In this document: positions 1 to 8,883 of the stretch, piece by piece
Layout: every line of letters starts with the position of its first letter
How positions within the stretch are numbered: position 1 is the first letter of the stretch
NCBI GenBank assembly: GCA_017889635.1
Contig: JAGGAC010000009.1
Coordinates: 1-64,000 of the forward strand
Length of the DNA stretch: 64,000 nt
Direction: 5' to 3'
DNA from: Bacillota bacterium
Lineage (GTDB): Bacteria; Bacillota; Negativicutes; Sporomusales; CTSoil-080
The notes under the pieces: model-generated
Told to the model about the DNA's origin: nothing
The model's database searches: none
What the model saw: the letters and a program-made list of their open reading frames with translations, nothing else
Program-made: the position numbers and the translations under genes

Positions 1-332
1 GGATACTCTATATACACCTTTGACCCCAAAGGGATAACTTTTGGATCAACAGCAATTATACCGGGACGAACTTGCGTACCCAGAAAAGTCTTGTTACCCC
101 ATTGATCATTATCATGCGCACCAGGAGCATAAGCAGTGGCCTTAATATCAATAACTTGCTCGTACTTTGTTGGAGGCTTTGTGGATTCATGCTGCGCAGC
201 ATTCTGCGGTGCAGCTCCGGCTACTGGCGATAATATAACCGACGACATAATAGCTGCTCCAGCAAGAACACCGGCGGCAATATTCTTATATTTTTTCCGA
301 AGCCGGTCAATGGTGCGATGACGATCATTCAT
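1..332 (-). CDS. 3D-domain (double-psi beta-barrel) secreted protein, partial
   Basis: The frame starts at the ATG at 332 behind a GGAGGAG ribosome site and runs off the left edge, so only about 110 residues are visible. A basic N-terminus is followed by a hydrophobic segment (residues 18-40, ending SPVAGAA), which looks like a signal peptide. From about residue 63 it reads ATAYAPG, then GTQVRPGIIAVDP and IPLGSKVYIEYP, which is the 3D domain (named for conserved Asp residues) of lytic-transglycosylase-like proteins such as YabE/YocH/YuiC. Likely cell-wall acting. The function is inferred from the family and the catalytic end is outside the window. Confidence 0.85.
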   Translation of the reverse strand, partial: MNDRHRTIDRLRKKYKNIAAGVLAGAAIMSSVILSPVAGAAPQNAAQHESTKPPTKYEQVIDIKATAYAPGAHDNDQWGNKTFLGTQVRPGIIAVDPKVIPLGSKVYIEY

Positions 333-451
333 GCCATACTCCTCCTTGTCAAATATCTCATTCATAGTTTTTCGCAAATAGCAACTATAATCCGCAACAT
401 ATTTTGTAAATCCTCAGAAAAAGCAAACTTGTTAGCATTGTTAAATAAATC

Positions 452-1204
452 CTATTTATTCTCGAACTGGGACCGAGTTTTTAACATTTGCGCCGCTCTT
501 TCCTCCACAATAACGGTAACATCTTGATGCAATTGCAAAATCGACGCAGGCACTTTTGGCGTTATCCCTTCAAATAAAGCCCGATAAATGACATCCGCCT
601 TATTTTCCCCATCCGCCAGCAGAATAATTTTTTTCGCATGCATTATATTCTTAATTCCCATGCTAATTGCAAATCTAGGCACAGCCTCAATACTGTTAAA
701 AAAACGCGAATTTGCATGAATTGTCTCATCATCTAATTTAACTTTATGCGTTGTGGCTTCAAATTTAATATCTGGTTCATTGAAGCCAATATGGCCATTG
801 GTGCCGATCCCTAAAATTTGCAAATCGGTTCCGCCCCGCTCAAGAATACTATTATCATAGTTTTGACACTCTAATTCAACATTTTGTGTCATTCCGTCAG
901 GAATGTGAATATTTTTCTTATTAATATTCACATGTTTGAAAAAGTTGTGGTACATATAATATGTATAGCTTTGCTCATTGCTTGACTGTAATCCCAGATA
1001 TTCATCCAAATTAAAAGAAACCACTTCGGAAAAATCCAACCCAACTTGATGATGAACCATTATTAAATTCTTATACATTAAAAGCGGCGTACTGCCTGTA
1101 GCCAACCCCAGCACACTGTTAGGCTTTAAATAAATTTGCCCGGCAACAATTCTCGCCGCTCTTGCGCTCATATCCTCGTAATCTTTAGCAATTACAACCC
1201 GCAT
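452..1204 (-). CDS. nagB: glucosamine-6-phosphate deaminase NagB
   Basis: Converts glucosamine-6-phosphate to fructose-6-phosphate and ammonia in the cytoplasm, the last step of amino-sugar use. Family motifs are plain: LATGSTP (phosphate loop), FNLDEYLGL, and LGIGTNGHIGFNEP. The protein from MRVVIAKDYE is 250 residues, normal for the family. An upstream GTG/ATG extension exists, but the AGGAGG site lies 7 bases before the ATG at 1204, so that start is chosen. It overlaps the end of nagA by 20 bases, so the two are probably translationally coupled in a nagA-nagB operon. Confidence 0.95.
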   Translation of the reverse strand: MRVVIAKDYEDMSARAARIVAGQIYLKPNSVLGLATGSTPLLMYKNLIMVHHQVGLDFSEVVSFNLDEYLGLQSSNEQSYTYYMYHNFFKHVNINKKNIHIPDGMTQNVELECQNYDNSILERGGTDLQILGIGTNGHIGFNEPDIKFEATTHKVKLDDETIHANSRFFNSIEAVPRFAISMGIKNIMHAKKIILLADGENKADVIYRALFEGITPKVPASILQLHQDVTVIVEERAAQMLKTRSQFENK

Positions 1205-2345
1205 CCAATTGCCTCCTATATAACAAGTTACCATGCACAAAAGTTGCCGAAACCCCTAAATCATCATCAAAAACAACAAAATCAGCCTGCTTTCCGACCT
1301 TTATACTGCCTTTCTCTGCTAAAACGCCGATTTCTCTAGCCGGATTGACCGTTACCAATCGGATCGCGCTAACTAAATCAATTCCGGTATTATCCATGAA
1401 ATTTTTCACCGCCTGATTGAGCGTTAATATACTGCCGGCAATAACACCATCAGCTAACCGAGCTTGTCCGTTACTTACTGTCACAGCTTGGCCACCCAAA
1501 TCATAGTCACCGTCACCCAGCATGCTGGCCCTCATCGCATCAGTAATCAAAATAATTTTATCTAAGCCTTTGACCTTTAACAGCAGTCTTTGAATAGCCG
1601 GGTGCACATGAAAATTATCGGCAATAAGTTCACAGACCACTTCGCTATCCATAGCAGCCCCAACGACGCCTGGCTGCCGATGATGCAACGGCGGCAAAGC
1701 ATTAAAAATATGCGTAACGTGAGAGATTCCCGCAGTAATACTGGCCATTGCTTGCTCATAAGTAGCATTACTGTGCCCGATTGACACCACAATGCCATGT
1801 TCAATGCAAGCTTGAATAAATGTCCTCTCTGCAATTAATTCCGGAGCTAATGTAATAATTTTTATAACATCTAAATATTTCTGCAACTTGACAAACTCAG
1901 GCCTTAAAATATGGCGTTTGTCTTGTGCTCCCGCATAAAGTTCACTAATAAACGGTCCTTCCATATGGCAACCCAAAATTTCAGCCCCGCTCCTTTTGTT
2001 CATAGCCAAGCGGATCCGCTCCAACGTTTTAGCGACTTTGTCATAAGCCATGGTCATACTTGTCGCCAAAAAAGAAGTTACACCTGTTTCCAACAGGCAT
2101 CTACTCATGTTTAATAAAGCCTCGCCGTCATCATCCATCGTATCAAAGCCGCAGCAACCATGGACATGAACGTCAATAAACCCTGGCGATACATACCGGC
2201 CTGCGGCGTCTAGCCGCTCTTTCAAAGAATACCGATTTAACTCAGCTTCAGGAATTACTGCTACAACTTTTTCATCAAATACAATCGCGTGATCTCGCAA
2301 TATTTCTTGTTCAGTAATAATCTTACCATTAACGATAGCTTTCAT
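1185..2345 (-). CDS. nagA: N-acetylglucosamine-6-phosphate deacetylase NagA
   Basis: Removes acetate from N-acetylglucosamine-6-phosphate to feed NagB; amidohydrolase superfamily, metal dependent. Visible motifs: PGFIDVHVHGCCG near residue 55, LGCHMEGPFIS near 125, GHSNATYEQA, HVTHIFNALPPLHHRQPG, and ITDAMRAS. The length of 386 residues is standard. The start ATG has AGAGGATG upstream. It is the first gene of the nagA-nagB pair and its 3' end overlaps nagB. Substrates probably come from cell-wall recycling or chitin-type sugars; no PTS or GntR regulator gene is visible next to it. Confidence 0.95.
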   Translation of the reverse strand: MKAIVNGKIITEQEILRDHAIVFDEKVVAVIPEAELNRYSLKERLDAAGRYVSPGFIDVHVHGCCGFDTMDDDGEALLNMSRCLLETGVTSFLATSMTMAYDKVAKTLERIRLAMNKRSGAEILGCHMEGPFISELYAGAQDKRHILRPEFVKLQKYLDVIKIITLAPELIAERTFIQACIEHGIVVSIGHSNATYEQAMASITAGISHVTHIFNALPPLHHRQPGVVGAAMDSEVVCELIADNFHVHPAIQRLLLKVKGLDKIILITDAMRASMLGDGDYDLGGQAVTVSNGQARLADGVIAGSILTLNQAVKNFMDNTGIDLVSAIRLVTVNPAREIGVLAEKGSIKVGKQADFVVFDDDLGVSATFVHGNLLYRRQLDAGCNC

Positions 2346-2372
2346 AATTGTTCATCCTCTAGTTTAGTTATT

Positions 2373-2528
2373 TTATGCTACCTCAACCACAACATTCGTG
2401 CGAGCAGTGGGCGATAATTCATCACGAATTACTCGAGTGTTTTCAGATACTACCAGTCGCATCGCTCCATATCTTTCACCAACAGGCAAGTCATATAAAT
2501 CTGGCTTATATGAAAAAGCAAGCCAGAT
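2373..2528 (-). pseudogene. possible C-terminal remnant of an unidentified protein
   Basis: A 51-codon frame without a start codon reads like real protein (...DLPVGERYGAMRLVVS..., ending NVVVEVA) and stops just upstream of nagA. I do not recognise the family. Its beginning lies in a 22-bp inverted repeat, as if a rearrangement cut off the rest of the gene. Could be chance. Confidence 0.3.
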
Positions 2529-2541
2529 TTATATGACTTGC
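2486..2541. repeat. 22-bp perfect inverted repeat
   Basis: Arms at 2486-2507 and 2520-2541 (core TCATATAAATCTGGCTT) are exact reverse complements around a 12-base loop. It lies downstream of the YheC/YheD operon and upstream of nagA, so it may terminate the former, although no clear T-run follows on the minus strand. Confidence 0.6.
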
Positions 2542-2631
2542 TCTTTATAATAAAATATATCAATTATGTTTTAAAGCCCCCTTCATACCTCCACCTCAAT
2601 ACAAAACTGTTTTAATATTATTATACTGTAA

Positions 2632-4017
2632 TTACCTGTCGCAATCCACCATGTTAAGCAAGTCTGGTCCCGCTCTTGTAAAACCGGCTAATGATTTCGC
2701 ATAAAATAATGGACTGGTTTTCAAAATATGGTATAACTGCTCATCATGAATATCCAATGCAATTTTAGGGTCGGGATCACGGTTATTTATTTCAATTAGC
2801 CAAAGATATCCTTTAGTGTCCAGACCTACATCAACTCCAAGTGTTCCGCAGTTGATTCCACATTTGTCCAAGGCATTACACACCGCTATAGCAAAAGACT
2901 CTATTCTTTCTATCAATGCTAATATATCTTCTTCATCAGAAGAAATAACTTTTCCCAGTATATCTGCTGCCAAGAAACCTGCCCCGCCACTAGAAATATT
3001 GCTTACAATACTGCCTTTATTTCCTAGTCGCCCAACTATAGCATTACATATCCATATATTGGCTTGGTTTTTTTGTACTACGCACCTGAAATCAATAATT
3101 CCACCCTGATATTCAATTAGGTCAATCGCTTGTTGGATCAGATATTTTCTATTATTGAAACGTTTTTGAATATATTCATTTGCTTCACTTATACTTTCAA
3201 AGACAGCTTGACCGTTTACTCCCTGTTCACGATACTGGAAAACAAAAATCTTGTTTTCCATAGTTACCTTTACTATTCCGTGGCCTCTTAAACCTGAAAC
3301 CGGTTTAATATATATTTTTTTATACCTTTCCAACAAATTAAATACATCTTGAGGTGATTCATATAATACTGTATATGGAATATGATGGTTTAATTCGCTA
3401 TCTTGAGAAAACCATTGATACATCTCCCATTTTCCAAAGTAATGATTATTAAAAATTTTATCCCCGCTAACTGATAAAAAATGATTTTTCCACTGGTCAC
3501 TAAGTCCAATACTTCGATATATAGATGCTGGATAAGGAAATATTCCTTTTTGCCAGTAATTCTTAATAGGGTTATAGCAGTAGCCCTCGATTAGCCGATT
3601 TGTCTTATCTACCTTGTTTAATGCAAAAACAATAATAGCGCCATGCAGTTTTGAGTATTCCCTTACATAAGCCAGCGTTCTTTTCATACGAGAAACTGTC
3701 AGTTTCTCATCGTTCTCACTTACTAGGAGGCCAATATATGGTCCGATAATAATCTCATTTTTATCTACACTCATTTCATATATCGGGTAATCTGGCAGAT
3801 GCAATTCCGCCATAAGCTTTGGAGAAATCAAAACATTATCAGGTGATATTTCATTATTCATTAATATATTGATATACTGTTTTTGACTTCCAAAGCTTAT
3901 AAAACCACGCTTCTTCCTTCCAAGCTTGATTTCATCCGCTTGCTTAGGATGCATAACTATTTCAGAATCACTATTGGCACTCGCTTTTATTGTTATAACA
4001 TTTTTTCCAAAAGACAT
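2632..4017 (-). CDS. YheC/YheD family endospore coat-associated ATP-grasp protein
   Basis: 461 residues. The N-terminal third contains the beta-rich segment typical of YheC/YheD (IIIGPYIGLLVSENDE near residue 95, FPYPASIYRS near 175). The C-terminal half is an ATP-grasp fold: KPVSGLRGHGIVKV (nucleotide loop), IDFRCVVQKN, and GTLGVDVGLDTKGYLWLIEINN with the metal-binding Glu and Asn. Members are associated with spores in Bacillus; the ligase substrate is unknown. It is the last gene of a three-gene operon, 15 bases after a paralogue. Confidence 0.85.
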   Translation of the reverse strand: MSFGKNVITIKASANSDSEIVMHPKQADEIKLGRKKRGFISFGSQKQYINILMNNEISPDNVLISPKLMAELHLPDYPIYEMSVDKNEIIIGPYIGLLVSENDEKLTVSRMKRTLAYVREYSKLHGAIIVFALNKVDKTNRLIEGYCYNPIKNYWQKGIFPYPASIYRSIGLSDQWKNHFLSVSGDKIFNNHYFGKWEMYQWFSQDSELNHHIPYTVLYESPQDVFNLLERYKKIYIKPVSGLRGHGIVKVTMENKIFVFQYREQGVNGQAVFESISEANEYIQKRFNNRKYLIQQAIDLIEYQGGIIDFRCVVQKNQANIWICNAIVGRLGNKGSIVSNISSGGAGFLAADILGKVISSDEEDILALIERIESFAIAVCNALDKCGINCGTLGVDVGLDTKGYLWLIEINNRDPDPKIALDIHDEQLYHILKTSPLFYAKSLAGFTRAGPDLLNMVDCDR

Positions 4018-4032
4018 ATAATTCTTATCCTT

Positions 4033-5370
4033 TCAGGCCCTAAACTCTGTAAGCGAGAGCGCATAAAGAAAAGGGGTATAACGTATAGCAAGGTATATCT
4101 GCCAATCCATTGTTTTGAACCCTTTAAAACTTGGAAAGACATTTGCTTCAATAAACCACAATTTTTTATCGCTATCAATACCAATATCAATTCCGAATTC
4201 TGCAAAATGTTCCGTAGAAGCGTCCATATACAAGCAGAGTTTTTGACTCAATTCGGTTACTTGCTGTGCGAGCGATTTATCATCTTCAGGAAACGCTTGA
4301 CATAAAGCATCATCTAAAGATAAGGCATAACCACCTTTTGATATATTTGTCAGGTGACTATCAATGCTAGCAACCCTACATTCAATTCCTGTACAGCCCC
4401 AAACTTTGTTCTTTTGTTTTTGCATAACAATCCTAATATCAAAAATTGAATTACCGATCTTGGCTAATGACAAACATTTTTGAATCAGATAATTTTCAAA
4501 AAAATTATTATTTTTCATTGCAAAAAAGTCTTCTAACGATTCATCATCATTAAAAACTGAAACTTTTGGATTTTTAGCTCTATAATCAGTAAGTTTATAA
4601 ATTAAATCTATTTTTTCAATAATACATATTCCTCTACCCCGCGAGAGATCAATTGGCTTTAAAATTACTTTATTGTAACAGTCGATAAAAGCCTTTACCT
4701 GTTCAAATTTAAGCAATAACTCTGTAGGTGGAAGGTATTTATTCACTTCACTATTTAGTCTAAAAAAATTATATAATTCATATTTGGAGAATCGATAAGA
4801 ATTAAATAACTTACCACCAGTAAATTCGATCAATTTTTCTATATCCTTAGGATTAGAATGAAAGTCCCGTCTATAAATCACTTCCGGCAGCGGAAAATAA
4901 CCATACTCCCATGATTTTGCAACTATATTATAATAAAGACCATAAGCCGTCTGATTTTGCCAATTAATTGACTTGGGAGAAAAAGCATATATTAGCCCAC
5001 CAACTTTATTGTAAATACCAAAGCGGTCAGAATATTTTTTCATATGGTTAGGATTATAACGCTTGGTATCGTTACCCAATAATAGGCCGATAACTGGCCC
5101 TATGGCTATAGAAGAAGTTGAGATTTTAACCCGATAAACCTGAGTTTCCGGAATGAGAAGCTTCTTCTTTAATTTTTCCGTAATCACAATTTTCCCGGGA
5201 TTTTCAAAAGAACTTTCTTCTAAACTCGAATCATCAGTATACTCCACTGATGCATTAACTGACTTTCTGCCAAATATTATATTAATAGACTGTTTACAGT
5301 CTATTAATAATGAAGAAGTTAAATAAATAATCTCACGGTCGGAAGATATTACTTCTATTTTGGCCCACAT
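4033..5370 (-). CDS. YheC/YheD family endospore coat-associated ATP-grasp protein (paralogue)
   Basis: 445 residues with the same architecture as its downstream neighbour: IAIGPVIGLLLGNDTK in the N-terminal half, FPLPEVIYRR, then ATP-grasp signatures KPIDLSRGRGICIIEK, IFDIRIVMQK and FGIDIGIDSDKKLWFIEAN. The two copies are clearly diverged, so the duplication is old. It sits 21 bases downstream of the small 103-residue gene and 15 bases upstream of the second copy. Expression during sporulation is expected from the family, but no sporulation promoter was identified with confidence. Confidence 0.85.
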   Translation of the reverse strand: MWAKIEVISSDREIIYLTSSLLIDCKQSINIIFGRKSVNASVEYTDDSSLEESSFENPGKIVITEKLKKKLLIPETQVYRVKISTSSIAIGPVIGLLLGNDTKRYNPNHMKKYSDRFGIYNKVGGLIYAFSPKSINWQNQTAYGLYYNIVAKSWEYGYFPLPEVIYRRDFHSNPKDIEKLIEFTGGKLFNSYRFSKYELYNFFRLNSEVNKYLPPTELLLKFEQVKAFIDCYNKVILKPIDLSRGRGICIIEKIDLIYKLTDYRAKNPKVSVFNDDESLEDFFAMKNNNFFENYLIQKCLSLAKIGNSIFDIRIVMQKQKNKVWGCTGIECRVASIDSHLTNISKGGYALSLDDALCQAFPEDDKSLAQQVTELSQKLCLYMDASTEHFAEFGIDIGIDSDKKLWFIEANVFPSFKGFKTMDWQIYLAIRYTPFLYALSLTEFRA

Positions 5371-5391
5371 AATCTTTCTCCTTTTACTGCA

Positions 5392-5703
5392 TCATTCTTC
5401 CAATTCGTCACATTCCTTAAAACAGCCACTTCCTTGAAATAATCCTTCCAAAAAGTCAAGTTTATCCTGAGTCAACCTTTGTAGTTTTATTATATTTTCT
5501 ATAATACTATTTACGGACTCATTAACAACTACAAATTCTTTAATATTGCGTGCGCCTTTCCTTGATTTTTGTATTATTTCGCCTTCTAAATTAAGAATTT
5601 TAGCAAGAGCAATCTCTTCAGCGGCAATTGATTTTATAATATCGTTAAGAGCTTGTTCTAAACTGGCATCGGAAATACGAATATTTGACACAGATTTAAA
5701 CAT
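5392..5703 (-). CDS. small conserved protein of the spore-coat-type operon
   Basis: 103 residues, mostly helical, soluble and acidic at the C-terminus (CFKECDELEE). It has the segment DASLEQALNDIIKSIA followed by AKILNLEGEIIQK, which I recall from the N-termini of several short proteins and collagen-like exosporium proteins of Clostridia and Negativicutes; function is not known. First gene of the operon with the two YheC/YheD genes. The start is preceded by a GGAGGTATT-type ribosome site. Confidence 0.65.
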   Translation of the reverse strand: MFKSVSNIRISDASLEQALNDIIKSIAAEEIALAKILNLEGEIIQKSRKGARNIKEFVVVNESVNSIIENIIKLQRLTQDKLDFLEGLFQGSGCFKECDELEE

Positions 5704-5789
5704 GATAATACCTCCACAGATTAATTCTAATGTTCCGGTCCATCAATATAAGTGAGTCTTGCGTTCGGAGGTGGTTATTGCCCCCACCA

Positions 5790-5879
5790 AACGCTTAGAA
5801 CGAACTTAGTTCGAGTGTTATAGCCTGTTTGATCTACAACCTAAGAGGACGGAATCTTACAGGCTGTTAACGAGATAAA
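5790..5879. repeat. dispersed repeat element, copy 1
   Basis: Contains the near-palindrome CGAACTTAGTTCG, then GAGTGTTATAGCCTG, CTAAGAGGACGGAATCTTAC and CAGGCTGTTAACGAGATAA. Related whole or partial copies occur near 49182, 51541, 55151, 44871, 26209 and 61889. Noncoding; it lies in the gap between 5704 and 6324, where no gene is seen. Confidence 0.65.
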
Positions 5880-6026
5880 CAATTCGGAAGACAGTCGCCT
5901 GAAGCGCATTACGACAGCGTCCATCCTAATATAAATTATGCAAAGGTAACATAATATGCTACATTATCTAGATAGCATAATGTACTGTAAACTAAATTTC
6001 GGCCATTGCTGAATTATTAACAAATT

Positions 6027-6070
6027 AAAAGTGGCCTGCCCATCATTACACAAGGGCTTAGGCCACTTTT
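6027..6070. terminator. hairpin, probable terminator
   Basis: AAAAGTGGCC plus TGCCC pair with GGGC plus AGGCCACTTTT around a short loop. The A/T flanks make it usable in both directions. Confidence 0.7.
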
Positions 6071-6178
6071 CAACATTATCATTCAAACTAACCGTGCAAT
6101 AGATAAAGAAACTAAGAATCCACTGCCATTAATTACGGACGCATATTAATCCCATTCATCACTTATTGCGCTAACACT

Positions 6179-6216
6179 TAAAAGCGGTAATTCTGAAATC
6201 AGAACTACCGCTTTTA
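6179..6216. terminator. bidirectional hairpin terminator
   Basis: 17-base arms with one mismatch around a 4-base loop, with A- and T-rich outer ends. It is downstream of the minus-strand gene ending at 6325, so it probably terminates that transcript. Confidence 0.75.
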
Positions 6217-6324
6217 GACATACACAAAATTCACCTTTATTTTTACCATACTAACAACCACATAATAATTACTTCAAATAGAGAATCTTGATTTATCAAA
6301 ATAGGTCTAACGTCTAATAATAAA

Positions 6325-6669
6325 CTAATCCCTTGCTGATCCTATTGCGATGCCAAGTAAAATATTGGAAATATCTCTCAACGCATCATTATGACGCCTA
6401 TTTTCTCTCTCTTGACGCTCATGCCAATCTCGATCGCTTTCACCATCGTGCCGCCGCATCTCTCTCTCATGCCGCTCATTTTCTTCGCGCTGCCTTTCAT
6501 CATGTTTACGCTGTCTGTCATTATCAGGCTGACGTCTATCATCTAATTGAACAATTCGCTGTGAATCCTCATTATATAATGGTATAGCTTCTATTACTGT
6601 TGCACCGAGCCCAAATTGCATAATCCCCGCCAGTGAGTAAAACATTATTTTTTTTGTTATATTGTTCAT
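6325..6669 (-). CDS. secreted, highly charged Arg/Glu/His-rich small protein
   Basis: 114 residues from MNNITKKIMFYS; the GGAGG site 9 bases before the ATG at 6669 decides the start over an upstream TTG. Residues 1-30 form a signal peptide or membrane segment. Residues 45-95 are almost only Arg, Glu, Asp, His, Asn and Gln (e.g. RRQPDNDRQRKHDERQREEN), likely a charged helix, followed by a short hydrophobic tail ISNILLGIAIG. No known family is recognised. Similar low-complexity charged exported proteins occur in Negativicutes, but function is unknown. Confidence 0.65.
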   Translation of the reverse strand: MNNITKKIMFYSLAGIMQFGLGATVIEAIPLYNEDSQRIVQLDDRRQPDNDRQRKHDERQREENERHEREMRRHDGESDRDWHERQERENRRHNDALRDISNILLGIAIGSARD

Positions 6670-6865
6670 AAAACATTCCTCCAATATTTTATCCTATATA
6701 ATACTATTTTAATTTTACTAGATTATAACAGTTTTATCAAAAAAACATTTTTTCCCTTTTTTTAATATAAATTTAGAATATTGTGTAAATTAATAACGTA
6801 TCACCATTGATATATTGGTCAACATTTTCAGGTGAAGCGGTTGCATGTTGCCAGCCTGATTTCTG

Positions 6866-6903
6866 ACATAAAATAAGAGCCCCGAAGGACGCTTATTTTA
6901 TGT
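6866..6903 (-). terminator. terminator with TTCG loop
   Basis: Read on the minus strand: ACATAAAATAAG, then GTCC-TTCG-GGGC, then CTTATTTTATGT. It overlaps the 3' end of the gene stopping at 6893. Confidence 0.75.
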
Positions 6904-7768
6904 GCATATTCTCAATAATTTCTGCCCGATGTTCGTCTACATACTTTTTAATTGTCTGAAATTCATATTCATCTTTTGAACCAATAATAATTGAATTCCA
7001 TGGCTGATTATCATCATGCTGAAAAAAACGTCCTTTATCTTTAGTCCAAGAAGAAATTATATCTGGTTTACTTTTTTTATTAGACAAATCATATTCAACC
7101 AAATAATACGAATTTCCAATAACTTCATTATCTAATATTGTTCTACCCCATTTCCACACTTTTACACAATCTCCGTTTAAAGTTACAGATAATTTATCAA
7201 ACCAAACTTCACTTTCACTTCCGTCTGCATTTTTATACCAAGTTAGACCTACCCATCGATCTTTGTTTTCTTTCCATTGCAAAAAATAAACCTGCTGACT
7301 ATTATGAAATGCCAAATCGCTAATTATACTATAGTATCTTTCATTTGCGCTACCTGGCACAAATTCAAAACTGTCTGAAACAGTGCTTTCTTTACTCCAA
7401 AGAACTCGTCCACCTTCATCAAAAAACGCTTCATGTTGAAATAAAATTTTACCTTGACTAGGGTAAATATATATTTGGGCTAATTTAAACTTCAAGTCAT
7501 TTATTTTAGGCACTTCAGTTAATCGATGATTATTTATTGCATTATTCTTGCCTGCTTCGCTATAAGTAGTTTTTATACATAGTTCAACATGATCAATATT
7601 TCCATTGTAATCTTTAACAATATTAAGTGATTCGGGATTATAAAAATCACTTACATAATCGCTTGAGTAATACCAAATCCAGTTAGATTCAGCAGCATAG
7701 ACATTCTGAAAACTACAGAAACAAACTATTAACATTACTCCAATTGTAATACGCAACCTTTTTTTCAT
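6893..7768 (-). CDS. secreted protein of unknown function
   Basis: 291 residues from MKKRLRITIGVML; GGAGG lies 9 bases before this ATG. Residues 1-26 are a signal peptide ending VYAAES. The mature part is a beta-rich soluble domain with many aromatic residues (NWIWYYSSDYVSDFY, YFLQWKENKDRWVGLTWY). No catalytic motif is visible. It resembles the hypothetical exported proteins of Veillonellaceae and Sporomusaceae carrying surface-adhesin-like domains, but I cannot name the family. Single-gene unit with its own terminator. Confidence 0.65.
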   Translation of the reverse strand: MKKRLRITIGVMLIVCFCSFQNVYAAESNWIWYYSSDYVSDFYNPESLNIVKDYNGNIDHVELCIKTTYSEAGKNNAINNHRLTEVPKINDLKFKLAQIYIYPSQGKILFQHEAFFDEGGRVLWSKESTVSDSFEFVPGSANERYYSIISDLAFHNSQQVYFLQWKENKDRWVGLTWYKNADGSESEVWFDKLSVTLNGDCVKVWKWGRTILDNEVIGNSYYLVEYDLSNKKSKPDIISSWTKDKGRFFQHDDNQPWNSIIIGSKDEYEFQTIKKYVDEHRAEIIENMHIK

Positions 7769-8039
7769 TAGAAAACACCTCCTAAACGCCTTTGTTTCGC
7801 ACATTTCGACAAAATAACTTTTTTTCCTTCTCCTGCACTATTTAACTAGAATATCCATTATAATGGCTCTTTTCTCATTATTACTATTCTGGTGACACAG
7901 GACCTTAACTCTCCAACACTGAAAAACATAATTCTGCTCCCATAATAGTCTTCTTTTTAAGTATTAATAAATAATTAATACTTACGTAATAATAACATGC
8001 CAAAATATTGTAAAATATACTAAAAGGATGTGATATACT

Positions 8040-8258
8040 TTGGCCTTAATCTTAAACAGCAAAATTATGGGATTAGTAATTGATGAACTTGAAAAAGCTG
8101 TAACCCGAACCGGTAAAAGTATCCATGATATCACCAATACTTTATCAAGTATGCATCCTGAAATCTTGTTTTCCCCCGAAGATTGGGATCGACTACTACA
8201 AAAAACCAAAGATGGCATCATTAATAAAATCAGAAAGACCTTAGAGTCATTTGCCTAA
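8040..8258 (+). CDS. small hypothetical protein
   Basis: 72 residues, start TTG with AGGATGTGAT upstream. Contains LVIDELEKAVTRTGKSIHD and SPEDWDRLLQKTKDGI, a soluble helical protein. No family recognised. It is followed by a 26-base repeat that recurs 480 bases later. Confidence 0.5.
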   Translation: MALILNSKIMGLVIDELEKAVTRTGKSIHDITNTLSSMHPEILFSPEDWDRLLQKTKDGIINKIRKTLESFA

Positions 8259-8282
8259 CCACTATTGAGTCTGTTATTTCAT

Positions 8283-8308
8283 TTTTCGTCTTCCTGAAGA
8301 GGCAGCAT
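8283..8308. repeat. 26-base direct repeat, copy 1
   Basis: Identical to 8763-8788 (core CGTCTTCCTGAAGAGGCAGC). Each copy lies 60-100 bases upstream of a small plus-strand gene, so it may be a leader or regulatory element. Confidence 0.7.
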
Positions 8309-8373
8309 ATAACCGCCTGTGTTAGTATTTAAATTATTGATTATGCAAACAATAATTTGCGGAGGTGATACTT

Positions 8374-8490
8374 GTGGCTTCAAAAAAATCAAACGATTCT
8401 TTAGAACAAAAAAAAGCTAAAAGGGAAAACCAGGAGATTAATAATAAGTTTGGTAGACGCACCGAAGATCCTAATCATCCATCAACCTAA
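8374..8490 (+). CDS. very small charged protein (38 aa)
   Basis: GTG start 7 bases after a strong GGAGGTGA site. 38 residues, rich in Lys, Asn, Glu and Ser, ending NKFGRRTEDPNHPST. It is followed by a perfect terminator, which supports a real gene. Composition resembles small spore proteins, but this is only a resemblance. Confidence 0.6.
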   Translation: MASKKSNDSLEQKKAKRENQEINNKFGRRTEDPNHPST

Positions 8491-8520
8491 TGCAATATAT
8501 CTTACGCTCCTTCGCCCTTT

Positions 8521-8554
8521 GAGCAAGGTCACTAGCTGACCTTGCTCTTTTTTT
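8521..8554 (+). terminator. Rho-independent terminator
   Basis: Perfect 11-bp stem GAGCAAGGTCA / TGACCTTGCTC followed by seven or more T residues. Confidence 0.9.
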
Positions 8555-8724
8555 ATGTATCCGAATCAATCTTACTACCAATTTTGTAGTCCAGTAGTCT
8601 TAGCTATTTAAAACAAACTATTTCAGTGTAGTTATTAGTAATTTTATGTAGACTAATTGTGGCCTGTTCGTGTCTTAACGATTTCCTTTAGTCCACTAAA
8701 GTGGCACCTCGGTAATGTTTTAAT

Positions 8725-8767
8725 AAACAAAAGTTTTGTTGCTACTTAAGACAAGACTTTTGTTTTC
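8725..8767. terminator. A/T-rich hairpin, possible terminator
   Basis: AAACAAAAGT and ACTTTTGTTT pair, followed by T residues. It immediately precedes the second copy of the 26-base repeat. The gap 8555-8883 holds no gene. Confidence 0.5.
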
Positions 8768-8788
8768 GTCTTCCTGAAGAGGCAGCAT
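8763..8788. repeat. 26-base direct repeat, copy 2
   Basis: Exact copy of 8283-8308, here 95 bases upstream of the small membrane protein gene. Confidence 0.7.
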
Positions 8789-8883
8789 TAAAATTTAGTT
8801 GATTTTTTTTGCATATGTTAAAAGGAATATTTTACCAATTGTCAAATTTAAAAATAAACGAAATTTTACCGGAGGCGAATACA

